DNA of 64,000 bases from Herbidospora mongoliensis (GTDB lineage Bacteria; Actinomycetota; Actinomycetes; Streptosporangiales; Streptosporangiaceae). Made by a program: the position numbers and the translations under genes. Location of the stretch: the NCBI RefSeq assembly GCF_001570545.1, contig NZ_BBXD01000008.1:186001-250000 (forward strand), in the 5' to 3' direction. Positions 16,698-23,983 of this stretch are shown piece by piece; position 1 is the stretch's first letter; every line of letters begins with the position of its first letter. Below the pieces are notes generated by a model that saw only the letters and a program-made list of their open reading frames with translations, was not told where the DNA came from and made no database searches.

Positions 16698-17531
16698 TTG
16701 AGCAGACAATCCGCGGAGAAGGCGGTACGCCTACCGATCCTGAATTCGTGGCGGCGTTGTCAGGACGCCGGGCTGAACCCTGCCGAGGTCAAAGCACGCC
16801 TGCTCGACGACCTGGATCTCGACAGCGTCCTGGCCCGCGCGGCACAGCCCGTGCTCGACCAGGTGCAGATCGCCATCGCCGACACCCCGTCGGCGATGTT
16901 CCTGGGCGACGCGTCCGGAGTGTTGTTCCGGCGCGTCCTGGGCGACACGGCGATGCGAACAGCGGTGGACGCCCATGGTGTCCTCCCCGGCTTCAGCTAC
17001 GCCGAGTCGGACATCGGCACCAACGCCATCGGCTCGACCCTGATGGAGGGGCGCACCTGCCAGGTCCTGGGAGAAGAGCACCTCTGGGAGGAATTCCAGC
17101 GGTACGCCGCCGTGGGAAGCCCCGTGCTCAACCCGCTTAGCGGGCGGGTGGAAGGGGTCGTGGCCATGGCCTCTCTGTCCGAGCGGATGAGCACGCGGAT
17201 GACGGCGATGGTCCGGCAGACGGCCCATGAAGTCGAGCAGAGCCTGCTCGACCTGAGCACCGCCCGCGAGCGGGCCCTGTACAGACAATTCCTGGAGTCG
17301 GCGCGGACGAGTGAAGCCGCCGCCGTTCCAGCCTCCACGCCAATGCCCCCGGAGCTGTGTCAACGTGATCGGCTCGCCATGGAGGACGCCGCCGTGAGAC
17401 TGGTGGCGCAGGGGCAGGAGGCGGTGGTGGAGATAGCCCTCTCCGACGGCCGCACCGCCACGGTCGTCGCGCAACTGGTCACCGGTTCCACCGATTTGAC
17501 CGGCATCGCCGTGGAAGCGTGGCTTGCCTAG
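16698..17531 (+). CDS. AcoR-like GAF sensor protein lacking AAA and DNA-binding domains
   Basis: The N-terminal LPILNSWRRCQDAGLNPAE is the signature of AcoR-type activators, followed by a GAF domain (about residues 55-180) with TAMRTAVDAHGVLPGFSYAESDIGTNAIGSTL. In classic AcoR a sigma-54 AAA domain and Fis helix-turn-helix would follow; instead there are only about 90 further residues (RLAMEDAAVRLVAQGQEAVVEIALSDGRTATV...) of unknown fold. TTG 16698 has GGAG 5 nt upstream and begins just before the family start; GTG 16632 is an alternative. It may sense a small molecule for the kinase encoded upstream, which is inference from proximity only. Confidence 0.75.
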   Translation: MSRQSAEKAVRLPILNSWRRCQDAGLNPAEVKARLLDDLDLDSVLARAAQPVLDQVQIAIADTPSAMFLGDASGVLFRRVLGDTAMRTAVDAHGVLPGFSYAESDIGTNAIGSTLMEGRTCQVLGEEHLWEEFQRYAAVGSPVLNPLSGRVEGVVAMASLSERMSTRMTAMVRQTAHEVEQSLLDLSTARERALYRQFLESARTSEAAAVPASTPMPPELCQRDRLAMEDAAVRLVAQGQEAVVEIALSDGRTATVVAQLVTGSTDLTGIAVEAWLA

Positions 17532-17553
17532 GAGCTCGTCATGGCCTGACCTG

Positions 17554-18390
17554 TCACGCGGCGAGCACGCCGATGGCCGCGTACAGGTAGAGGCAACCAC
17601 CGAGCGACACCGCGACGCCGGCGATGGCGGGGAGCCAACCGGCTACCACAGCGGCCGGCGACCAGTGGTGGGCGCGCCGGGCCAGCAGCCCGCCACCCTT
17701 GATCGTCACGACGCCGACGGCGGTCAGGGTGGCCGCCATTCCCACCCCGAACGCGATCACCAGCACGACGGCGTCCAGCGCCCGCCCGGTGAGCAGCCCG
17801 CTCACCAGCACGATGAAGGCCGACGGCGAGGGCAGCAGCCCGCCCGACAGGGCGAGCGCGACCAGCCCGCGCCGCGACCACGGATCGGTCGGCGACCGCG
17901 TCACGACGTCGCCGTGCGCCTCGACGGAAACCGGCGACTCCGGCCCGGCTCCGGGGTGCCCGTGCCCATGTCCATGCCCGTGCCCATGTCCGTGACCGTG
18001 ACCATGGCCTGTTCCGCTTCGCCGCTCACGCAGGTGGCGGTAGACGAGGTGGGCGCCGACGCCGATCACGACCAGCCCGGCGAGTACCTGCAGCCAGGCC
18101 GTGATGCTCTCCGTGCCCAGGCCGGCGACGTCGCTGAGCCCCACCCACGCGACCGCCAGCACCAGCACCGAGAAGGTGTGCATGACCGCCACGATCACCC
18201 CGAGCCGCACCGCGTCCCGGTATCGGCCGTGGGTGCCGATCAGGTACGCCGCGGTGATGCTCTTGCCGTGCCCGGGAGCCACCGCGTGGACCACGCCGAC
18301 GCCCAGTGCCACTGCCAGGACCAGCCAGAACGCCGTGCCGCCGTCGAACATCGCGATCAGGCGGTTGTCCGCCCCGCCCATTCCGTTCAT
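17554..18390 (-). CDS. NicO-family nickel/cobalt exporter (RcnA-like)
   Basis: A 278-residue membrane protein with about six helices and the two NicO family motifs: HAVAPGHGKSITAAYLIG in the first half and GLLPSPSAFIVL in the second. A cytoplasmic loop contains nine consecutive His-Gly pairs, a likely metal buffer. The family exports Ni or Co, or in some lineages imports them. ATG 18390 has GGAAGGA upstream and overlaps the stop of the preceding secreted-protein gene (ATGA), so they form an operon. The pairing with a secreted protein of the type encoded upstream is common in actinobacteria and suggests that the two form one transport unit. Confidence 0.92.
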   Translation of the reverse strand: MNGMGGADNRLIAMFDGGTAFWLVLAVALGVGVVHAVAPGHGKSITAAYLIGTHGRYRDAVRLGVIVAVMHTFSVLVLAVAWVGLSDVAGLGTESITAWLQVLAGLVVIGVGAHLVYRHLRERRSGTGHGHGHGHGHGHGHGHGHPGAGPESPVSVEAHGDVVTRSPTDPWSRRGLVALALSGGLLPSPSAFIVLVSGLLTGRALDAVVLVIAFGVGMAATLTAVGVVTIKGGGLLARRAHHWSPAAVVAGWLPAIAGVAVSLGGCLYLYAAIGVLAA

Positions 18391-19043
18391 GCCTGCGCGT
18401 CCTTCCGGCGTCGTGCCCGCAGCAGGACCAGCACGCCGATGATCACGGCCGCGGCGGCGGTGCCTGCGGCGACGGTGGTCACGGCCGCGGTCGTGCCGCC
18501 GCCGGAGGCGGTGAAGCGCAGCCGGGTGGTCTGCTGCTGTGCGGTGTAGAGCGTCTGGGCCGGGGTGGCGGGTGTCTCGGCGGTGAGCATGGTCCGGTAG
18601 TTCTCGTCGAGGTCGGTGAGGGCGCTCACGGTGACGTCGAGGTCGACGGCCGGGCCGGGGCAGTCGAAGGTGAGCCGGGCGCCCTGGGCGACCAACTGCT
18701 CCAGCGACTCCAGTTGGCCGGGACACGGTGTGCCGCCCTGCGCGACGGTGATCCGGCCGAGCAGGTAGTCCCGGACCGCCGCGGACCGCTGCAGCTTCTG
18801 TTCGCCGGTGAGGGTGGTGGACACCGACTCGGTGGCGGGGTTCTCGAACGCGCCGACCGACTGGCCGAGTGCGACCCAGTCGTCCTCGGCGGCCAGCCAG
18901 GCGATGGCCACGTGCGAGCCGTCGACGCTGATCCGCGCGGTGGACGGCGGGCCGAAGGGATGGGCGGCGGCCGGCGCCGACGGCACGGCGGCCACCGCCG
19001 CCCCGGCGAGCAGCGCGCCCGCCAGACGGGTACGGAAGGTCAC
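18387..19043 (-). CDS. Secreted, C-terminally anchored partner of the NicO transporter
   Basis: A 218-residue protein: signal peptide (residues 1-27, cleavage after PAAAHP-like region), an extracytoplasmic beta-rich domain (about 30-175), then one membrane helix (TVAAGTAAAAVIIGVLVLLRARRRK) near the C-terminus. The mature N-terminus starts with HPFG, where a free amino group and histidine could bind metal as in CopC-like proteins; this is inference. GTG 19043 has AGGAG 5 nt upstream. It is immediately upstream of, and overlaps, the NicO gene. No enzymatic motif is visible. Confidence 0.72.
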   Translation of the reverse strand: MTFRTRLAGALLAGAAVAAVPSAPAAAHPFGPPSTARISVDGSHVAIAWLAAEDDWVALGQSVGAFENPATESVSTTLTGEQKLQRSAAVRDYLLGRITVAQGGTPCPGQLESLEQLVAQGARLTFDCPGPAVDLDVTVSALTDLDENYRTMLTAETPATPAQTLYTAQQQTTRLRFTASGGGTTAAVTTVAAGTAAAAVIIGVLVLLRARRRKDAQA

Positions 19044-19062
19044 GGGATCTCCTGTCGAGCGG

Positions 19063-19089
19063 CCGGGCCGGCGCGGTACGCCGGCCCGG
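19063..19089 (-). terminator. GC-rich hairpin upstream of the NicO operon
   Basis: CCGGGCCGGCG pairs perfectly with CGCCGGCCCGG around a 5-nt loop. It separates the phosphatase gene from the NicO operon; a second hairpin lies closer to the phosphatase stop codon. Confidence 0.55.
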
Positions 19090-19106
19090 TCCGCGGGGAC
19101 GAGCCG

Positions 19107-19143
19107 CGCCCCGGTACCGTCCCGGAGGACCGATACCGGGGCG
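19107..19143 (-). terminator. Terminator of the metallophosphatase gene
   Basis: CGCCCCGGTA pairs perfectly with TACCGGGGCG, 22 nt downstream of the stop codon on the minus strand. Confidence 0.6.
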
Positions 19144-19164
19144 AGGCCGCATCCGGTGGGGCTG

Positions 19165-20865
19165 CTACTTGACCGTGATCACCGGGCTGGTGATCTTCTG
19201 GGTGGCGCTCTCCAGGTACACCCGGTAGGTGCTGTCCTTGTCGAGGTCGGCCGGCAGCTTGAAGCCGTAGCTCAGCTTGCCCAGCGCGTCGGCGGTCTGG
19301 GCGCCGACGTAGATCCGGTTGTCGACCGTGCCCTTGGTACGGAGGAGGTAGACCTTCACCTTCTCGGCCGGGTCGTAGCCGAACGCGGTGGCGGTGAGCT
19401 GCTCACCCGGCTCGACACTGGTCTTGTCCACGGTGACCTGCTCGCCGGTGTTGCCGGTGCCGAGCTCGGTGACGGTGCGCTCACCCGCGTCGTTCTTGCG
19501 GATCAGGAAGCCGTCGTGGTGCTCGCCGTTGGCGTAGCGGGCCTCGAAGCGCAGCTGGTCCTTGTCGACGTCGATCATCTGGTACAGCTGCGTGTTCTCG
19601 CTGGTGCTGATCACCTCGGCGCCGTTGCCGGTCCAGTTCACGCCGCCGTTGAGCTCGTACATCTTGCCGCCGGAGACCGACACCACGTACGAGACGCCGT
19701 TGTGCGTGGTCGCGGACTGGCGGGCGCTCTTCAGGTTGCCGCGGCCGTAGGAGTGATCGTGGCCCTGCAGCACCAGGTCGACGCCGTACTTCTCGAGCAG
19801 CGGGGCCCACAGGGCGCGGACCACCGGGTTGTTGCGGGTGCCGGTGTTGGAGTAGACGGGGTGGTGGAAGGTCACCACGGTCCACTTGTTCGGGTTGTCC
19901 TTGAGCAGGCCCTCCAGCCACGCGGTCTGCTTGGCCATCAGGTCCGGGATGGACTGCACGTTGGTGTTCAGGCCGATGAAGCGCACGCCCTGGTAGTCCA
20001 CGTAGTACGCGGTCTTGGCGATGTTCTCGGCGCCCGGGTAGTCGGTCCAGGCCGGGCCGTTGTCCGGGTAGGGGAACTGCGGAACCCAGAACGACGACAG
20101 CGAGGCGCCGCTGTACTCGTGGTTACCGGTGATCGACAGGTTGTTGACCTGGCTGTCGATGAAGCCGCCGGCCTTGAACCACTGGCCCCACTGCTCCTCG
20201 CTGTTGGCGGAGTCGATGAGGTCACCGGCGTTGACGATCATCTTGGCCTGCGGCCGGTCGGCGAACGCCTGGCGGAACACGCGGGGGACCGACGAGTCGA
20301 TGTAGTTCTGCGCGTCGCCGTAGTAGATGAAGGAGAACGGCTGGAAACCGGCGGCGGCGGTGGTGAAGTCGTTCCACTCGCTCCAGTTGGTGCCGTCGCC
20401 GACGCGGTAGGTGTACCGGGTGGCGGGCTTGAGGCTGGCGAACTCCACCGTGTGGTACGTCGAGGCGTACCCGAGGGTGGTGTTGACCGGGGTGCTCGAC
20501 TGCGCCTTCACGTTGGTGACGGCGCCGGCGGCGGGGGCGACCTCGCCCAGCGCGCGAGGCGACTCCAGGATCTCGGCCTGGGCGAACTCGGCGGTGGTCT
20601 CGGCGCGCCAGGTGACCTTCTGGGACGAGGAAGGCGTGGCGGTCGGGGTGAGGATGACCCGGTCGGGCACCGGGGTGGGCTTGTGGATCTCGGCGGCGGG
20701 GAACTTCGGCGGTGCGGCAGCGCCGAACGCCATCGGGCTGAAGGCAAGACCGCCGACGAGCAGCGCGCTGGCGCCGATCACGATCAGTTTGCCCTGCCGG
20801 GTCCGCAGGGACCAGGGTCGGGTGGCGTCACTCACGTCGAGCTTCACTCCTGAGGAAGGGGACAT
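19165..20865 (-). CDS. Secreted purple-acid-phosphatase-like metallophosphoesterase
   Basis: A 566-residue exported protein. A hydrophobic export or anchor helix is at about residues 27-50. An N-terminal fibronectin-like domain (about 70-190, with TWRAETTAEFAQAEI and LKPATRYTYRVGDG) precedes the calcineurin-like catalytic domain. Metal-ligand motifs are present: FIYYGDAQN, NAGDLIDSA, ITGNHEYSG, VVTFHHPVYS and LQGHDHSYGRG. The C-terminus is an extra beta domain. It probably hydrolyses phosphomonoesters outside the cell. ATG 20865 is chosen; a GTG 21 nt downstream is possible. No PHO-box-like repeat is obvious upstream. Confidence 0.93.
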   Translation of the reverse strand: MSPSSGVKLDVSDATRPWSLRTRQGKLIVIGASALLVGGLAFSPMAFGAAAPPKFPAAEIHKPTPVPDRVILTPTATPSSSQKVTWRAETTAEFAQAEILESPRALGEVAPAAGAVTNVKAQSSTPVNTTLGYASTYHTVEFASLKPATRYTYRVGDGTNWSEWNDFTTAAAGFQPFSFIYYGDAQNYIDSSVPRVFRQAFADRPQAKMIVNAGDLIDSANSEEQWGQWFKAGGFIDSQVNNLSITGNHEYSGASLSSFWVPQFPYPDNGPAWTDYPGAENIAKTAYYVDYQGVRFIGLNTNVQSIPDLMAKQTAWLEGLLKDNPNKWTVVTFHHPVYSNTGTRNNPVVRALWAPLLEKYGVDLVLQGHDHSYGRGNLKSARQSATTHNGVSYVVSVSGGKMYELNGGVNWTGNGAEVISTSENTQLYQMIDVDKDQLRFEARYANGEHHDGFLIRKNDAGERTVTELGTGNTGEQVTVDKTSVEPGEQLTATAFGYDPAEKVKVYLLRTKGTVDNRIYVGAQTADALGKLSYGFKLPADLDKDSTYRVYLESATQKITSPVITVK

Positions 20866-21118
20866 CACCCCACCGAGGGAGCACGGTGGGATGTCCGAAT
20901 CCACGCAGAATCGGTTGACCAAAGCCCGGCCAGAACCTTGCCGCGACGTGAACTGACGATCTCTCCCGCGCCGTTGTGAGCAAGGTCACCCGAGGTCAGG
21001 CCGGTGAGCCGAGCCGTCATCCGGACTCCGCACGGCCGACACCCGGCGTTGCGGTGATATTTCACTGGATCCGCCAATCTGGCGGGATCAGCATGATCGC
21101 CCGTCAGGACAGGTGTCG

Positions 21119-21613
21119 ATGACCGTAGCCCGGCAGGCCGCCCGCCGGCCGTTCCGCCTTCTGACGATGGCGCCGGCCGTGCTGGCGCTCGGCGCGCTCT
21201 TCGTCGTCCCGGCGACGCCGGCCGTGCACAAGGGCGACGACTTCATGACCCCGGAGACGACCGGAGTGCTCAACCTGGAGGCGGGCGAGTGCTTCACCGA
21301 CCCGGAGTATTCCCCGGCCTCGGGTGAGGAGATCGTCCTCTACACGACCTGCGACCAGCACGCCGACAACCAGTCCTACGGTTTCGTGCACGCCGACGAA
21401 GGGCGCTATGACCGCGCCGCGCTGGCCGCGTTCGGCTGGAGCAGCTGCAAGCGGGGGTTCGTGCACTATTGGCCCGATGCGGCGAGGGGCGAGCTCGACT
21501 ACTACCCGATCCTGCCGACGGCCGAGACCTGGGCGGACGGCGACCGCGACATCATGTGCGTGGTCTACGACCCCCGCGGTAAGCTGACCGGATCGATGCT
21601 GCCCCGGGCCTGA
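21119..21613 (+). CDS. Secreted protein of the septum-formation (DUF) type
   Basis: A 164-residue protein with a signal peptide (about 1-37, PAVLALGALFVVPATPAV). The mature part has four cysteines in the order LEAGECFTDP, LYTTCDQHADNQSYGFVHA, WSSCKRGF and DIMCVVYD, the pattern of the actinobacterial 'septum formation' domain in which paired disulfides are expected. Typical members are membrane-anchored; this one is free. ATG 21119 is 9 nt after AGGA; an in-frame GTG lies 6 nt upstream. It is monocistronic. The function is not known experimentally for this branch, and I infer an envelope role only. Confidence 0.65.
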   Translation: MTVARQAARRPFRLLTMAPAVLALGALFVVPATPAVHKGDDFMTPETTGVLNLEAGECFTDPEYSPASGEEIVLYTTCDQHADNQSYGFVHADEGRYDRAALAAFGWSSCKRGFVHYWPDAARGELDYYPILPTAETWADGDRDIMCVVYDPRGKLTGSMLPRA

Positions 21614-21896
21614 GAACGCGCCATTTCAGTGGGTCAGTCGTTTTGTGGGGACGTACAAAACGCGTTTCCTCGCCGTGGCCTTACCGGCAACAAATTCACT
21701 TGCTCCGTATCGGCCGGGTCAGATGGGTCAGTCAGATTTCACGCGCCGATGTAAGTCGCGGCCATTAAGGACTATGACCACTTACTGATATCGAGATGTG
21801 ATGTGTGACGTGTGCTCCGCGAGTAACGGTGGACCGTCAACCACATGATTCTCCTCCGTAACAAGAGGACACACGTTTTTCTCGGAAGGAAGTTCA

Positions 21897-22652
21897 GTGG
21901 CTATCAGGTTGCCGGGCGGACGCTCGATCGGGATTTTGACCGTCGGTGCGCTTGCGGGTTCGATTTTCGCCGTCGGAGGTATGGCGACCGCTTCTTCTGC
22001 TGCTGACACCGTCATCTACGCCTGTGTCAACAAGAAGACCCGGTACGCGCGCGTCGTGACCGCGACCACCAAGTGCCGCGTCACCGAGACGAAGATCAGC
22101 TGGGGTGGCCAGGGCGAGCAGGGCCCGATGGGCCTCCAGGGCATGACCGGTGCCCAGGGCCCGCAGGGTTTACGCGGCCAGACGGGTCCGCAGGGTCCCA
22201 AGGGCCAGACCGGCGCGACCGGCGCGCAGGGCCCGAAGGGTGAGACCGGCCCGGCGGGTCCCCAGGGTCCGAAGGGCGAGACGGGCGCGACCGGCCCGCA
22301 GGGTCCCAAGGGCGAGACCGGCCCCGCCGGTCCGAAGGGCGAAGACGGCAAGAACGGTCAGAACGGTCTGAACGGCAAGGACGGTAAGGACGGCGCTCCC
22401 GGCGCTGCCGGCACCGTCACGCCGACGGTGAAGATCGGCAACGAGACCACGGTGACCAACAGTTCGTCTGCCGTCACGACCAACTGCGACGCCGGCAAGA
22501 AGCTCATCGGCGGTGGCTACGAGATCACTCACGACGCCGACGACGTCAAACTCGTCTCCATGAGCAAGCCCAACGGCACCGGCTGGTCGGTCAAGCTCCT
22601 GCTCGAAGACCGCGAGAGCGCCAAGCTCAAGGTGTACGCCATCTGCGTCTGA
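21897..22652 (+). CDS. Secreted collagen-like protein
   Basis: A 251-residue protein with a signal peptide (about 1-37), a short globular head with CVNKKTRYARVVTATTKC, an uninterrupted run of about 33 Gly-X-Y triplets (roughly residues 70-170, many being GPQ, GPK and GET), and a C-terminal globular domain with two cysteines (TTNCDAGKKLIGGGYEI and YAICV). The proline- and lysine/glutamate-rich triplets suit an unhydroxylated bacterial triple helix. The C-terminal domain may act as the trimerisation knob. GTG 21897 has a strong GGAAGGA site 6 nt upstream. It has its own terminator at 22667. No LPXTG or membrane anchor is seen, so it is probably secreted. Confidence 0.93.
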   Translation: MAIRLPGGRSIGILTVGALAGSIFAVGGMATASSAADTVIYACVNKKTRYARVVTATTKCRVTETKISWGGQGEQGPMGLQGMTGAQGPQGLRGQTGPQGPKGQTGATGAQGPKGETGPAGPQGPKGETGATGPQGPKGETGPAGPKGEDGKNGQNGLNGKDGKDGAPGAAGTVTPTVKIGNETTVTNSSSAVTTNCDAGKKLIGGGYEITHDADDVKLVSMSKPNGTGWSVKLLLEDRESAKLKVYAICV

Positions 22653-22666
22653 CCCACCCCCTGCGA

Positions 22667-22697
22667 AAGCCCTTCCGGATCGGCGCCGGAAGGGCTT
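22667..22697. terminator. Terminator shared by the collagen-like and VOC genes
   Basis: AAGCCCTTCCGG pairs perfectly with CCGGAAGGGCTT around a 7-nt loop, between convergent stops. Confidence 0.8.
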
Positions 22698-22710
22698 CTC
22701 GTCGAAGAAC

Positions 22711-23070
22711 TCAACGTTCGGGGCAAACGTCGATCAGGTGTCCTTCGGGGTCCGCGATGACCGTCCAGTTCTCCTCGCCCGGCTGGAACTCGGGCTTGGT
22801 GGCCCCCAGCGCGAGATATTCCTCCACCGCTTTGGCCACGTCCGGGACCCGCACGTCGAAGTGGAACTGCTTGCCCGGCCCCGGCCACGCCGCCGGGGTG
22901 CGTTCGGGGATGCGCTGGAAGTAGATGCTCGTGGTGCCGTCGCCGATCGCGGAGTATTCGTCCTGGGAGTGCTGGACCTCGAAGCCGAGGATCGTGGCGT
23001 AGAACTCGGCAAGGGTCTTGGGCTCAGCGCAGTCGATGGTCACTGCGATCAGTTTCGCGATCGTCGTCAT
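22711..23070 (-). CDS. VOC-family (glyoxalase-like) protein
   Basis: A 119-residue single vicinal-oxygen-chelate unit with the paired beta-alpha-beta-beta-beta modules: AKLIAVTIDCAEPKTLAEFYATILGFEV and KQFHFDVRVPDVAKAVEEYLALGAT, ending VIADPEGHLIDVCPER. A conserved His (HFDV) and C-terminal Glu/His positions could bind a metal ion. Such small proteins range from dioxygenases to antibiotic-binding resistance proteins; nothing fixes the substrate. AGGA about 9 nt upstream supports ATG 23070. A related VOC protein is encoded at 58118. Confidence 0.85.
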   Translation of the reverse strand: MTTIAKLIAVTIDCAEPKTLAEFYATILGFEVQHSQDEYSAIGDGTTSIYFQRIPERTPAAWPGPGKQFHFDVRVPDVAKAVEEYLALGATKPEFQPGEENWTVIADPEGHLIDVCPER

Positions 23071-23144
23071 GGAATCGATCCTGGGCCCGATACCTGCCAG
23101 CCTGTGTCAGGAACCCCAATGTTGATGCCGCCCAGTGGACGGTG

Positions 23145-23163
23145 ACTGAACCGTCCGTTCAGT
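23145..23163. promoter_or_regulatory. Inverted repeat, probable repressor operator
   Basis: ACTGAAC and GTTCAGT flank a 5-nt centre, between the divergent VOC and hydrolase genes. The symmetry and length suit a TetR-type dimer; no such regulator is encoded nearby. Confidence 0.5.
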
Positions 23164-23197
23164 GATCGTCAAGTGCTCCAGTTGAACAATTGAGTCC

Positions 23198-23983
23198 ATG
23201 ACAACGACTCGCCGAGCAGTGCTTGCCGGATCCGCCGCGCTCGCGACCGGCGCCCTGTTGGGAACCTCCGAAGCCCAGGCGCACTCCCGGCCCAAACCCA
23301 CGGTGGTGCTCGTGCACGGCGCTTTCGCCGACGCCTCGGGCTGGAACGGCGTCGCCACCAAGCTCGTCCGCGACGGCTATCCGGTCATCGCGCCGGCCAA
23401 CCCGCTGCGCAGCGTGGCCTCCGACTCCTCTTACCTGGCCAGCATCCTCGCCACCTTGAGCGGCCCGATCGTCCTGGCCGCACACTCCTACGGCGGGATC
23501 GTGATCACGAACGCCGCGACCGGAAACCCCAACGTCAAAGCCCTTGTGTACGTCGCCGCCTTCGCCCCCGACCAGGGTGAGTCGCTCCTCCAGATGCAGA
23601 CGCAGTTCCCCGGAAGCCGGCTCAACGAGGCGGCGCTCGACTTCCGTCCCTACGCCGAGGGCCTCGTCGACGGGTACATCAAGAAGGAGTTCTTCCGCGA
23701 CGTCTTCGCGGGCGACGTCTCGAAGTCGGCCGCCGAGGTGATGCAGGCCTCTCAGCGCCCCGCCGACGCCCGCACGCTCGGCGAGCCCTCGGGCGTCCCG
23801 GCCTGGAAGACCATCCCCTCCTATTACCTGGTCGCCAAGAATGACCAAGTGCTGCCCGCCGCCGCGCAGCGGTTCATGGCCAAGCGGGCAGGTGCGCACA
23901 TCGACGAGGTCGGCGCCTCCCACGTCGCGATGATCTCCCAGCCCAGCGCGGCGGCCGACCTCATCAGACATGCCGCAGGCTGA
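23198..23983 (+). CDS. Tat-exported alpha/beta hydrolase
   Basis: A 261-residue hydrolase. The start MTTTRRAVLAGSAALATGALL is a twin-arginine signal with cleavage near AQA-HS. The fold opens VVLVHGAFADASGW (oxyanion hole), the nucleophile serine is in LAAHSYGGIV, and the C-terminal acid and histidine are in VAKNDQVLP and VGASHVAMIS. It belongs to the EstC/salicylate-esterase-like group; the substrate is unknown. Its last 14 nt overlap the next gene, so the flavoprotein is probably translated from the same mRNA. An inverted repeat (23145-23163) lies 35 nt upstream and may control the pair. Confidence 0.9.
   Translation: MTTTRRAVLAGSAALATGALLGTSEAQAHSRPKPTVVLVHGAFADASGWNGVATKLVRDGYPVIAPANPLRSVASDSSYLASILATLSGPIVLAAHSYGGIVITNAATGNPNVKALVYVAAFAPDQGESLLQMQTQFPGSRLNEAALDFRPYAEGLVDGYIKKEFFRDVFAGDVSKSAAEVMQASQRPADARTLGEPSGVPAWKTIPSYYLVAKNDQVLPAAAQRFMAKRAGAHIDEVGASHVAMISQPSAAADLIRHAAG

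Noticed and set aside
18808-20853. 681-codon open frame antisense to the metallophosphatase
   Set aside because: Val/Gly/Ala/Asp-biased shadow; the opposite strand has clear metallophosphatase motifs.
22016-22532. Repetitive Gly-Pro-x open frames antisense to the collagen-like gene
   Set aside because: They only mirror the Gly-X-Y codon periodicity; no ribosome site, no signal peptide.
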